Positions 1 to 7,256 of a stretch of 20,435 nucleotides of DNA are shown piece after piece. The DNA comes from CAZJPS01 sp964548055 (GTDB lineage: Bacteria; Patescibacteriota; Gracilibacteria; Peribacterales; Peribacteraceae). The position numbers were made by a program, and so were the translations under genes. The stretch covers positions 1 through 20,435 of the forward strand of contig CAZJPS010000017.1 in NCBI GenBank assembly GCA_964548055.1, given 5' to 3'. Below the pieces are notes generated by a model, which was given only the letters and a program-made list of their open reading frames with translations, did no database searches and had not been told where the DNA came from. The stretch's first letter is position 1, and each line of letters begins with the position of its first letter.

Positions 1-51
1 CGGGTACGGAAACCCGCTCTGAGGTACAAAAGGTGAACAATATTTTCTTTA
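1..51. repeat. Partial REP-like element at the left edge
   Basis: A CGGGT (1-5)/ACCCG (12-16) hairpin is followed by ACCCGCTCTG (12-21) and ATATTTTCTTTA (40-51), both shared exactly with the element at 5376-5431. The outer-stem partner would lie outside the window to the left. Confidence 0.45.
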
Positions 52-111
52 CTAAAAAACCTTTATCCCTTTTATCCCCTTTTTCGCCTTTATGCCCTTT
101 TTATCCCCTTC
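52..111. repeat. Purine-rich 3' repeat, copy 1
   Basis: Irregular units such as CCTTTATCCC and TTTTATCCCCTT directly abut the purB stop codon. In the purB sense the tract reads as G-runs separated by AUAAA-like stretches. It matches copy 2 in sequence, orientation relative to the gene, and in being followed by the REP-like module. Confidence 0.55.
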
Positions 112-1425
112 CTACATCACCATTTTCTTCAGCCTCTCCTTCTCCTCTTTGGGAAGCTCTAATCCATCAATGAACTGACGGAATTGAACAGCTGTTACTT
201 TTTCGCCGCGTGTGAGATCTTTCAATTTTTCATAGGCACCGGTTACGCGATGTTTGCGAAGGACTGTTTGAATGGCTTCGGCTACTACTTCTGGATGTGA
301 CTGAAGCTCACGCAAAACAGCAGTGCGATCGAGGGAAATGCGACTGAATCCGCGCTGCAAAGATTTTACTGCAAGGAGATGATACCCAAAGGCGACACCG
401 ATGGACCTCTGAACCGTGGAATCACTGAGATCTCTTTGCATACGACTCACCGGGAGCTTTTCTGCAAAATGACCAAAGAGAGCTGATGATAATCCCAGAT
501 TCCCTTCCGCATTTTCAAAATCGATGGGATTCACTTTATGAGGCATGGCGGAAGATCCTACTTCTCCTGCTACCACTTTCTGACGGAAAATACCGCGGGA
601 AATATACATCCACATGTCACGGCTGCAATCGAGGAGGATTGTGTTGATGCGAATAAAAAGGTGACTGAGCTCTGCAAGATCATCATGCGGATTGATTTGA
701 GTGGTGGCATGAAGAGGTGTGAGGCCAAGCTTTCGTACAAAGCGAAGACGGAATGCTTCCCAATTCACTTTGGGATAGGCGGCGCGATGTGCGGAAAAAT
801 TACCCACAGCTCCGCCAAGCTTCCCCTGCATCCGGAAAGTCTTAAGCAAATCCATCTGGCGACCCAGACGTTCCTCAAAAACGAGTATTTCCTTTCCAAC
901 TGTTGTGGGAGTTGCAGGCTGACCGTGCGTGAGGCTGAGCATAGGAGTGTTCTTCCACGCATTCGCCATGCTACGCAGATCTTTTCTTACTCTATCAATC
1001 GATGGAACGAGAACATTCTTCAAAGCCCGATGAATCAGAATTCCATACGCCAGATTATTCACATCTTCACTGGTAAGACCAAAATGAACAAACTCCGTAG
1101 CATCTTTAAGGCCACTAATGCGCGTCACTTTCTGCTTGAGATAATATTCAACTGCTTTCACATCATGCCGTGTAACCCCTTCTATAGTTTTTACGGCCTG
1201 AGCTTCCTTCGAAGAAAAATCGTGGATGAGACTGAGTACATATCTCTTCTGTTTATCCGATAACGCAGGAACTTGTGGTACTCCCTTTTCCTGCGCAAGC
1301 TCCATGAAATACAGTACCTCAATTTCTATTCTGGCCCCTATAAGCGCTTCCTCGCTAAAGAATGCTCGCAATGCCTCCGTATCGACTGCGTATCGGCCAT
1401 CGAGAGGTGAAAGACTCGTAAGCAT
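112..1425 (-). CDS. purB: Adenylosuccinate lyase (PurB)
   Basis: Cytoplasmic enzyme of purine synthesis that releases fumarate twice: from SAICAR to give AICAR and from adenylosuccinate to give AMP. The 437-residue protein aligns by eye with the E. coli-type PurB (about 456 residues) from its first residues (SPLDGRY) onward. Visible motifs are TSEDVNN (118-124), THGQPATP (166-173, catalytic-region His167) and the fumarase/aspartase-superfamily signature GSSAMPHKVNP (290-300), with the catalytic serine in the flexible loop, followed by IDFENAEGN and MQRDLSDSTVQR (329-340). The ATG is supported by the homology start and by a TATGAT hexamer 8 nt upstream. It lies 158 bp downstream of ftsH on the same strand but seems to have its own promoter. 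Its stop codon directly abuts a purine-rich repeat. The partner enzyme PurC is encoded at the right end of the window. Identity is secure. Confidence 0.97.
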   Translation of the reverse strand: MLTSLSPLDGRYAVDTEALRAFFSEEALIGARIEIEVLYFMELAQEKGVPQVPALSDKQKRYVLSLIHDFSSKEAQAVKTIEGVTRHDVKAVEYYLKQKVTRISGLKDATEFVHFGLTSEDVNNLAYGILIHRALKNVLVPSIDRVRKDLRSMANAWKNTPMLSLTHGQPATPTTVGKEILVFEERLGRQMDLLKTFRMQGKLGGAVGNFSAHRAAYPKVNWEAFRLRFVRKLGLTPLHATTQINPHDDLAELSHLFIRINTILLDCSRDMWMYISRGIFRQKVVAGEVGSSAMPHKVNPIDFENAEGNLGLSSALFGHFAEKLPVSRMQRDLSDSTVQRSIGVAFGYHLLAVKSLQRGFSRISLDRTAVLRELQSHPEVVAEAIQTVLRKHRVTGAYEKLKDLTRGEKVTAVQFRQFIDGLELPKEEKERLKKMVM

Positions 1426-1433
1426 GTGGAAGC

Positions 1434-1461
1434 ATCATACAGGAAATATTAGGCAGACCAA
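1434..1461 (-). promoter_or_regulatory. Putative purB promoter, leaderless
   Basis: On the minus strand a TATGAT hexamer (1439-1434, five of six matches to the -10 consensus) ends 8 nt before the purB ATG. A weak -35-like TTGGTC lies 16 bp further upstream (1461-1456). Transcription would begin at or within about two bases of the ATG, leaving no room for a ribosome binding site. The inference is strengthened by the same arrangement at other genes here. Confidence 0.5.
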
Positions 1462-1541
1462 AATGACACAAAAGACAAATAACAAAGAAATTTTCAAAGA
1501 TCTGTCATTACTATTCAAAAAGTTTTTACAGAGCAGATACC

Positions 1542-1562
1542 AGCGTGTCATGGTGACATGCT
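1542..1562 (-). repeat. Small inverted repeat after ftsH
   Basis: Arms of nine bases (1542-1550 and 1554-1562) with one mismatch flank a three-base loop, 22 nt beyond the ftsH stop. On the ftsH transcript this would be a short hairpin, but no U-run follows closely. It is a weak candidate for 3'-end processing or attenuation between ftsH and purB, not a clear terminator. Confidence 0.3.
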
Positions 1563-1583
1563 TTGATGTATGAGATTATTTTT

Positions 1584-3503
1584 TTACTTTTCTTCCACCG
1601 TCTCAACTGTAGGTTCCAACTGTTCTTCAATCTTTTTCTCTTCCCTCGCTTTTGCCTTTTTCCCCTCCAGCACTTCCAAAAATTCGTCTACGCTCATTGT
1701 TTCCTTTTGTAACAGAATCTGCGCGAGTTCTTCTAACTTCTTTTTGTGCTTTAAAAGAATATCTTTGGCTCGCTGATACTGCTCAGCAATCGTTTTACGA
1801 GTGAAATGATCTATTGAGCGAGCGATTTCTTCAGAGAAATTTCGGGACATTGATGGGTCTGTACCCATATACGCCGTTCCCTGTTTTTCGCCATACGTCA
1901 CCAAACCGAGGCCGTCATCGCCCATTCCATACTTCATAGCCATATTGCGAGCAATGTGGGATGCGCGTTCAATATCATTACTCGCTCCAGTGGTGATTTC
2001 ATTAAAGATAAGTTCTTCTGCAGCGCGACCGCCAAGAAGCCCACAGATCTCATCAATAAATTTACTCTTACTGGTGGTGTACTGATCTTCTTGCGGCAAG
2101 AACCACGTTACTCCCAGCGCAGATCCACGAGAAACAATGGAAATTTTGTGGAGCGGATCAGAGTGCTTGCATAAATGCCCCACAATCGCATGACCCAGCT
2201 CGTGATATGCCGTAATTTCTTTTTCATGTTGCGTAAGCTTACGTGATTTCTTTTCAGCTCCAATTGTTACTTTTTCTACGGCATCCACCAAATCCTTCTG
2301 AGTAAGGCTTTGCTGCTTTCTCTTTGCGGCAAAAATTGCAGCCTCATTCATAACATTTTCCAGATCTGCTCCGGTAAGACCCACGGTTTGCTTTGCAATA
2401 TCCGTAAGATGTACACCTTTGTCTAATTTTTTATTACGTGCGTGCACTTCCAAAATTTTCTCGCGCGCCTGTAGATCCGGCTTATCTATAAATACCCTGC
2501 GATCAAAGCGACCAGGGCGTAATAGTGCAATATCCAGAACATCTGGGCGATTGGTAGCTGCCATCACAATCACATTGGTTCCCTGCTCAAATCCATCCAT
2601 TTCAGTGAGAATCTGATTGAGAGTTTGTTCCCTCTCGTCATGTCCTCCACCAAATCCAGCTCCCCCGCGTTGACGACCTACGGCATCAATTTCATCAATA
2701 AAAATAATACAGGGTGAATTCCTCTTGGCCTTTGTAAACAAATCACGAACACGTGAAGCGCCTACACCCACAAACATTTCCACAAATTCCGATCCTGCTA
2801 TGGAAAAGAATGGAACTCCTGCTTCTCCTGCAACAGCGCGCGCGAGCAACGTTTTTCCTGTTCCTGGAGCACCTACGAGCAATACTCCTTTTGGAATCTT
2901 CGCTCCGATTGCGATGTATTTTTTAGGATTCTTAAGAAAATCTACCACCTCCACAAGATCCTCCTTCGCCTCCTCGGCACCCGCAACATCGTTAAAACGC
3001 GTCTTCACTTGCTTAGCATCCGCCACGCGGGCACGGGACTTTCCAAAACTCAGCGCGGTAGATTGGCTCCGTGCAATACCACGAAAGAGCCATACGATTC
3101 CGGAAATGAGCAGAATGAATAAAAGTAAATCTGGTAATACTGCATAAAAGAAATTCATCGCCTCCTGGTTATCCACCTGTACAACTGTCTTATTGCGGGG
3201 GTCGTTCCATCCAAGGTCGCTCACGGTATCTTGGTTCTCTTTATAGGATTGAATCATGGAATCATCCTTCAATGTGGCATACACCTTATTATCTCGAATC
3301 AGAATTTCCTTAAATTCATTGCTGTTATATCCCTGTGTAATACGACTGAGAGGAACTTCCTGTGCGTCTGCGTACTTCTTTTCGTTCTCTCGCTGCGGAT
3401 TCAGCAAGAACATAAAAGAAAGATACACAAGCACTCCAAGCAATAAGACGCTTAATAGCCATTGCTGTCTGCTTGAACGAGGTGGTTTATAGGGGCTTGC
3501 CAT
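1584..3503 (-). CDS. ftsH: ATP-dependent zinc metalloprotease FtsH
   Basis: Membrane-anchored AAA+ protease that unfolds and degrades membrane and short-lived cytoplasmic proteins as a hexamer. The 639-residue length is typical. In order: a first transmembrane segment (about 14-35), an extracytoplasmic region (about 36-115), a second transmembrane segment (about 117-141), then the AAA+ module with Walker A GAPGTGKT (211-218), Walker B IIFIDE (266-271) and the second region of homology ending GRFDRR (331-336). The M41 peptidase domain has the zinc motif HELGH (434-438; many homologues have HEAGH) and the third-ligand region with Asp510. The tail after about 610 is Lys/Glu-rich. The ATG is supported by the standard short cytoplasmic N-terminus. 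No Shine-Dalgarno is visible. It is divergent from the mannosyltransferase gene at 3695. Identity is secure. Confidence 0.98.
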   Translation of the reverse strand: MASPYKPPRSSRQQWLLSVLLLGVLVYLSFMFLLNPQRENEKKYADAQEVPLSRITQGYNSNEFKEILIRDNKVYATLKDDSMIQSYKENQDTVSDLGWNDPRNKTVVQVDNQEAMNFFYAVLPDLLLFILLISGIVWLFRGIARSQSTALSFGKSRARVADAKQVKTRFNDVAGAEEAKEDLVEVVDFLKNPKKYIAIGAKIPKGVLLVGAPGTGKTLLARAVAGEAGVPFFSIAGSEFVEMFVGVGASRVRDLFTKAKRNSPCIIFIDEIDAVGRQRGGAGFGGGHDEREQTLNQILTEMDGFEQGTNVIVMAATNRPDVLDIALLRPGRFDRRVFIDKPDLQAREKILEVHARNKKLDKGVHLTDIAKQTVGLTGADLENVMNEAAIFAAKRKQQSLTQKDLVDAVEKVTIGAEKKSRKLTQHEKEITAYHELGHAIVGHLCKHSDPLHKISIVSRGSALGVTWFLPQEDQYTTSKSKFIDEICGLLGGRAAEELIFNEITTGASNDIERASHIARNMAMKYGMGDDGLGLVTYGEKQGTAYMGTDPSMSRNFSEEIARSIDHFTRKTIAEQYQRAKDILLKHKKKLEELAQILLQKETMSVDEFLEVLEGKKAKAREEKKIEEQLEPTVETVEEK

Positions 3504-3535
3504 GTATACAGAAGGGTATCAGATTCTTCGACGGT

Positions 3536-3553
3536 TGAGAAAGGAGTTTCTCA
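3536..3553. promoter_or_regulatory. Perfect palindrome upstream of ftsH
   Basis: TGAGAAA (3536-3542) and TTTCTCA (3547-3553) form a perfect seven-base inverted repeat with a GGAG loop, in the 191-bp divergent space between ftsH and the mannosyltransferase gene, 33-50 nt upstream of the ftsH ATG. The position fits an operator for a dimeric regulator or a 5' leader hairpin. It does not match the CIRCE heat-shock operator. The regulator is unknown. Confidence 0.35.
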
Positions 3554-3658
3554 CAAAAATAATGAGTCAAAAGAGTAAGAATACACTAAAGAATGCACGG
3601 TTTCCCTGTATTATTTTTCAAAGTGTTCCTATACATTTTCGCCCGCGTGTTCTAATCC

Positions 3659-3687
3659 TTCTGATTCTTCCGCGCGTGCGCTACACT
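3659..3687 (+). promoter_or_regulatory. Putative leaderless promoter of GT39 gene
   Basis: TACACT (3682-3687) ends 7 nt before the ATG at 3695. A poor -35-like TTCTGA lies 17 bp upstream (3659-3664). The same TACACT hexamer sits 6 nt before the ATG of the GT-C gene at 16261, where the -35 is much better. No Shine-Dalgarno is present. Confidence 0.4.
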
Positions 3688-3694
3688 CTCCCCG

Positions 3695-5236
3695 ATGGCT
3701 AAAGCCAGTACAGCACCGGAGCAAAAGCGCTGGCACGTGTGGGCGATGCTTGGGTTTGTCACGCTCTTAAGCTTCCTCACCTTCTTCCACCGCTACTGGC
3801 AACCTCCGTATGTATTTTGGGATGAGAACTATCACATCGCGAGTGCGCAAAAATATATTCATGGAGTGTACTTTATGGAGCAGCATCCGCCGCTTGGAAA
3901 ATTGCTGATTGCTCTTGGAGAAGTTATGTTTCATCCAAATCAAAAGAGTGATCAGTTTTTGGGAACGGATTACGGATCTGATTTTCCTGAAGGATTTTCA
4001 TTTGCCGGTTACCGGTTCTTCCCAGCACTTCTTTCGTGGTGGACAGCGCCTCTCCTTTTTTGCGTGTTCTATTTGCTTACAAAGCGAAATGCCCTTCTTT
4101 CGTGTATTTTCAGCTTCCTTTATATATTTGATAACGCGATGGTAGTGCATTTTAGAGGAGCGATGCTCGATGGACCGCTTCTGTTTTTTTCAACACTCAC
4201 CATTCTTGCCTTCCTGTTGCTCTTACAAAAGAAATACAGTCTTCGAAACTTCATTCTCCTCAGCATCTTCTTTGGAACTGCCCTAGCCCTTGTGATGACA
4301 ACAAAAGTAGTGGGGCTCGTCCTTATATTACTTATTCCGGCACTCCTGTGGAAGCTTTGGCCTTACATAGATCGTATTCTTGGGTTTCTGGCTGTAGCAG
4401 GTGTTAGCTTCCTTATTATTTACTGCAGCATTTGGTACATACACTTCTCTCTTGGGAGAACAATCAATCCCTCGCTTCCAGATCAGGGCTACTATCAGGC
4501 ATCGGAAAGCTATAAAAGAATTTTAGCAGCCAACAAAACTAGTTCGCTCCTTGCATTCCCCGTAATGCTCCGCGACTCGCTTAAATTTGTTGGACATTAC
4601 AATGCCGGTGCTCCCCGCCTGGATTTATGCAAGAAAGATGAAAATGGCAGTTCTGCATTTTTCTGGCCACTCGGTGCACGGTCTATTAATTATCGCTGGG
4701 AAACTCCGGGGCTTGCCGAAGGCCAGGCTCCTGAAACGCAGGTATATAAATACCTCTATCTACAAGCAAATCCTGTTGTATGGTGGGCTTCATTTGCAGG
4801 TGTGCTCCTCGGCTTTGCAATGCTTCTTTCTCACGTTTTCTTTGCTCCAAAAAAACCGCTCGAGCAAAAATTCCTCCTCACTGTCTTCCTGGCAGTATAT
4901 GCAAGTTATATGATTGCCATCAGTCGTATTGATAGAGTGATGTACTTATACCACTACTTCCTTCCGCTCCTCTTAAGTTTCCTCATCCTCGCTATCGTCA
5001 TTCAAGAAATTCAAACGATTGGTAAATATCAAATCACCGCTTCCGCCCGCACCACAGGGGTGATGATCTTTGGTCTCCTCGTCTTCTTCAGTTTCCAGTT
5101 CTATCGCCCCCTCACCTACTACGAACCTATGACGGATGCCCAAGTAATGAGGAGAGCTATTTTCCAGCCATGGGAATTGCATTGTGTGAATTGTGATCAA
5201 AATAGTCCGCTCGTGGTACCTTCCAAGGAACCGTAA
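3695..5236 (+). CDS. Protein O-mannosyltransferase-like GT39 enzyme
   Basis: Polytopic GT-C glycosyltransferase of 513 residues resembling dolichyl/polyprenyl-phosphate-mannose:protein mannosyltransferases (PMT family). These move mannose from a lipid carrier to Ser/Thr of proteins on the outer face of the membrane. After the first membrane segment (about 13-31) comes the family hallmark acidic pair in FWDENYH (Asp43, Glu44) and HPPLGK (64-69), both in the first external loop. FRGAMLDGP (around residue 153) matches the conserved second loop. The C-terminal half, with the segment around AFFWPLGARSINY, resembles the PMT four-transmembrane C-terminal domain. The ATG is supported by a -10-like TACACT 7 nt upstream. 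It stands alone on its strand, divergent from ftsH and convergent with the ABC genes. The GT2 gene at 12817 could provide its lipid-linked donor. Family is confident; donor and acceptor are inferred. Confidence 0.85.
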   Translation: MAKASTAPEQKRWHVWAMLGFVTLLSFLTFFHRYWQPPYVFWDENYHIASAQKYIHGVYFMEQHPPLGKLLIALGEVMFHPNQKSDQFLGTDYGSDFPEGFSFAGYRFFPALLSWWTAPLLFCVFYLLTKRNALLSCIFSFLYIFDNAMVVHFRGAMLDGPLLFFSTLTILAFLLLLQKKYSLRNFILLSIFFGTALALVMTTKVVGLVLILLIPALLWKLWPYIDRILGFLAVAGVSFLIIYCSIWYIHFSLGRTINPSLPDQGYYQASESYKRILAANKTSSLLAFPVMLRDSLKFVGHYNAGAPRLDLCKKDENGSSAFFWPLGARSINYRWETPGLAEGQAPETQVYKYLYLQANPVVWWASFAGVLLGFAMLLSHVFFAPKKPLEQKFLLTVFLAVYASYMIAISRIDRVMYLYHYFLPLLLSFLILAIVIQEIQTIGKYQITASARTTGVMIFGLLVFFSFQFYRPLTYYEPMTDAQVMRRAIFQPWELHCVNCDQNSPLVVPSKEP

Positions 5237-5243
5237 ACGACAG

Positions 5244-5359
5244 CCTCACCCCTAACCCCTCCCCGCTCCATTATTGTTCAGGTATATTTTTTGTTGTTGT
5301 TCTTGACTAGAGAAAGGGGAGAGGGGAACTGTTTTTTGTTTGAGGGGCGGGGGGTGAGG
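5244..5359. repeat. Long imperfect GC-rich inverted repeat
   Basis: CCTCACCCC (5244-5252) is perfectly complementary to GGGGTGAGG (5351-5359), and C-runs at 5256-5264 can also pair with G-runs at 5316-5326 or 5344-5354. The element begins 8 bp after the GT39 stop and could fold as a long hairpin in the 3' end of that transcript. The G-rich right arm also has G-quadruplex potential. It resembles dispersed CCTCACCCC hairpin repeats seen in many bacterial genomes. Confidence 0.55.
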
Positions 5360-5375
5360 GCGGTACAGGTATAAC

Positions 5376-5421
5376 ATCATACTGCGCCACCGCAGGTGGC
5401 ATACCCGCTCTGCAGTATGAT
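5376..5421. repeat. REP-like nested hairpin
   Basis: A perfect ten-base outer stem, ATCATACTGC (5376-5385) with GCAGTATGAT (5412-5421), encloses a perfect inner hairpin, GCCACC-GCA-GGTGGC (5386-5400), plus an unpaired ATACCCGCTCT. It lies between convergent genes, 75-120 bp beyond the ABC stop. It shares ACCCGCTCTG and the downstream ATATTTTCTTTA with the left edge of the window, so it belongs to a repeat family. It may serve as a bidirectional terminator or transcript stabiliser. Confidence 0.6.
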
Positions 5422-5431
5422 ATTTTCTTTA

Positions 5432-5495
5432 TTTAAAAAGACATTTATCCCCTTTAAAACCTTTGTCCCTTTTATCCCCTTTTTATCCCCTTTCT
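5432..5495. repeat. Purine-rich 3' repeat, copy 2
   Basis: Irregular tandem array of TTTATCCCCTTT-like units (GGGGATAAA on the minus strand) that runs right up to the stop codon of the ABC gene ending at 5496. The transcript of that gene would continue with alternating GGGG and AUAAA tracts. Related copies follow the purB stop (about 52-111) and the epimerase stop (16095-16175). Confidence 0.6.
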
Positions 5496-7256
5496 TCAGC
5501 TCTCCCTCTTCCCATGCAACAGCATCTCCACTGCATGGTCTAGCGAACCTGCGCGAATGATTTCTCCCGCATTCACAAAGAAAATTTCGTCGGCGTTTTC
5601 GATCGTATTCAAGCGATGAGCGATGATCACCTTTGTGGTTTCTTTGGGAAGCTTTTTTAGAATATCTTCTAAAAGCTGCTCTGTGACGGTATCGATGTTG
5701 GCTGTAGCTTCATCTAAAATGAGGAGATCGGGATTACGCAGAACAGCGCGCATGAAAGCGATGAGTTGACGCTGACCAAGGCTAATAGCATCACTTCCCG
5801 TTACGGGTGTATCTAATCCCTTATCAAACCGCGTAAGAAGAGCACGAAGATTGGATTTTTGAATATCTTCAATAAGCTGTTCATTCGTGTGATGTTTAAG
5901 TTCTTCGTTCCCATACAAAATATTTTCTCTCACATTTCCCGTAAATAAAAACGGTTCTTGTAAAATAAAACCAATGCGTTTGGTTCGTTCTTCGGGAGTG
6001 AATGAACGAATATCGCGGCCATGGAGCAAAATGGATCCTTCCGTTGGATCATACAACCGAGCCATGAGTGAAGCGGTTGTGGTTTTTCCTCCGCCTGTAG
6101 GACCTACAAGGGCATATGTCTTTCCCTTTTCAAGCGAGAAGTTTGTTTCGTGCAGCACTTCTTTTCCATCGGGATAACGGAAGTGAACTTTTTTGAATTC
6201 CAAAATTGCCTTAGATGCTTCGGGTTTTGCCATAGGAATCACTTTCATATTGGATTCCATTTCAAGGATTGCGGCAATACGATCCCATCCTGCCATTGCC
6301 AATTGAAACGAAGACCACAGGGCAGCAATTTGGCGAAGTGGATCGTAAAAGCGAGTGGCATACGTAAAGTAACTTATGAAAATACCGACAGTGAGATGCC
6401 CCGTTGAAATAAGATAGATGCCATACGCAAGCACAATCATCTGACCAATGTTGGAACAAAGACCGTAAATAGGAATAAAAATGTTACTTGCAATGCCAGC
6501 CGATACCGATGTACGAAAATTAAGCTCATTTGCCTCTGTAAACTTTGCTCGGAAGTAATCGCGACGGTTGAATGCAACGATCACTTTAAAGTTATCAAGG
6601 CTCTCCTGAATTTCTGCACTCATTCCCCCCGTAGCCTGCAAGTTTTGTGCATTTTTTTTGCGAACCCAAGGAGAAACTCCCTGAGTGAAAAATAGCAAGA
6701 TCACTGCAGGTAATAATGTTGCAACTCCTAAACGAACGTTGATGGTTAGAAGAAAAATACCTGCGCCCATAATCATGAACATGCTGCCAATGAATTGCAT
6801 GAGTGATTGCGAAAAGAACTGATTCAGTTTGTCGGTATCATTATTAATGCGTGAAATGAGATCGCCTGCTTTATTCTGATTAAAAAATGCCACTGGCAAT
6901 TCCTGCAACTTTTGAAAAATTCGATTGCGTACTGTAAAGAGCATGCGCTGTGCTACTCCTCCCATGGTTGTTGTTTGTATGTAACTGGCAAAAAGACCAA
7001 ATATATACAGACAAAGAATAATGGATGCGAACAAAAACACGCCCGGATAGTTTCCCTGTAAAACGTAGGTATCAATCGCATAGCCCACAAGCAATGGCCC
7101 CGTTAGGTTTACACCTGCATTGATGAGAAGCGCAATGATTGCAATTGCAATTTTTTTCTGCTCACCGCCAAGAAGTGGGGCCAGCTTTTTGAGTGCCGCC
7201 AAAGGCGAACTTTTTTTTGCGGCGCCGGTGTCTGGCTTATTCAGTGCGTAATTCAT
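5496..7256 (-). CDS. Heterodimeric ABC exporter subunit, catalytic-site half
   Basis: Half-size ABC exporter of 586 residues: a six-helix transmembrane domain (about 30-330) and a C-terminal ATPase domain. Numbered from the chosen ATG, Walker A is GPTGGGKT (385-392), Walker B LLILDE (511-516) with the catalytic Glu intact, and the switch histidine is His547 (IIAHR). The signature is degenerate, ISLGQ (491-495) instead of LSGGQ. The partner gene has the opposite defects, so the two should form one heterodimer with a single fully competent ATP site. The ATG overlaps the upstream gene's end by 20 bp, suggesting translational coupling. A TTG at 7286 would add ten residues but has no advantage. 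The gene ends at TGA and abuts a purine-rich repeat. The substrate (lipid, drug or peptide) cannot be read from sequence. Confidence 0.88.
   Translation of the reverse strand: MNYALNKPDTGAAKKSSPLAALKKLAPLLGGEQKKIAIAIIALLINAGVNLTGPLLVGYAIDTYVLQGNYPGVFLFASIILCLYIFGLFASYIQTTTMGGVAQRMLFTVRNRIFQKLQELPVAFFNQNKAGDLISRINNDTDKLNQFFSQSLMQFIGSMFMIMGAGIFLLTINVRLGVATLLPAVILLFFTQGVSPWVRKKNAQNLQATGGMSAEIQESLDNFKVIVAFNRRDYFRAKFTEANELNFRTSVSAGIASNIFIPIYGLCSNIGQMIVLAYGIYLISTGHLTVGIFISYFTYATRFYDPLRQIAALWSSFQLAMAGWDRIAAILEMESNMKVIPMAKPEASKAILEFKKVHFRYPDGKEVLHETNFSLEKGKTYALVGPTGGGKTTTASLMARLYDPTEGSILLHGRDIRSFTPEERTKRIGFILQEPFLFTGNVRENILYGNEELKHHTNEQLIEDIQKSNLRALLTRFDKGLDTPVTGSDAISLGQRQLIAFMRAVLRNPDLLILDEATANIDTVTEQLLEDILKKLPKETTKVIIAHRLNTIENADEIFFVNAGEIIRAGSLDHAVEMLLHGKRES

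Noticed and set aside
538..1263. 241-codon open frame on the plus strand opposite purB
   Set aside because: It lies entirely within the well-conserved purB gene, its protein looks like no family and has erratic composition. It is a shadow frame.
3502..3702. 66-codon plus-strand frame between ftsH and the GT39 gene
   Set aside because: It overlaps the promoter region and the start of the next gene, and has no recognisable domain or start signal.
5490..5498. Possible UGA recoding as in Gracilibacteria/Absconditabacteria
   Set aside because: The ABC gene ends naturally at TGA at the expected family length, and no gene needs in-frame UGA to be complete.
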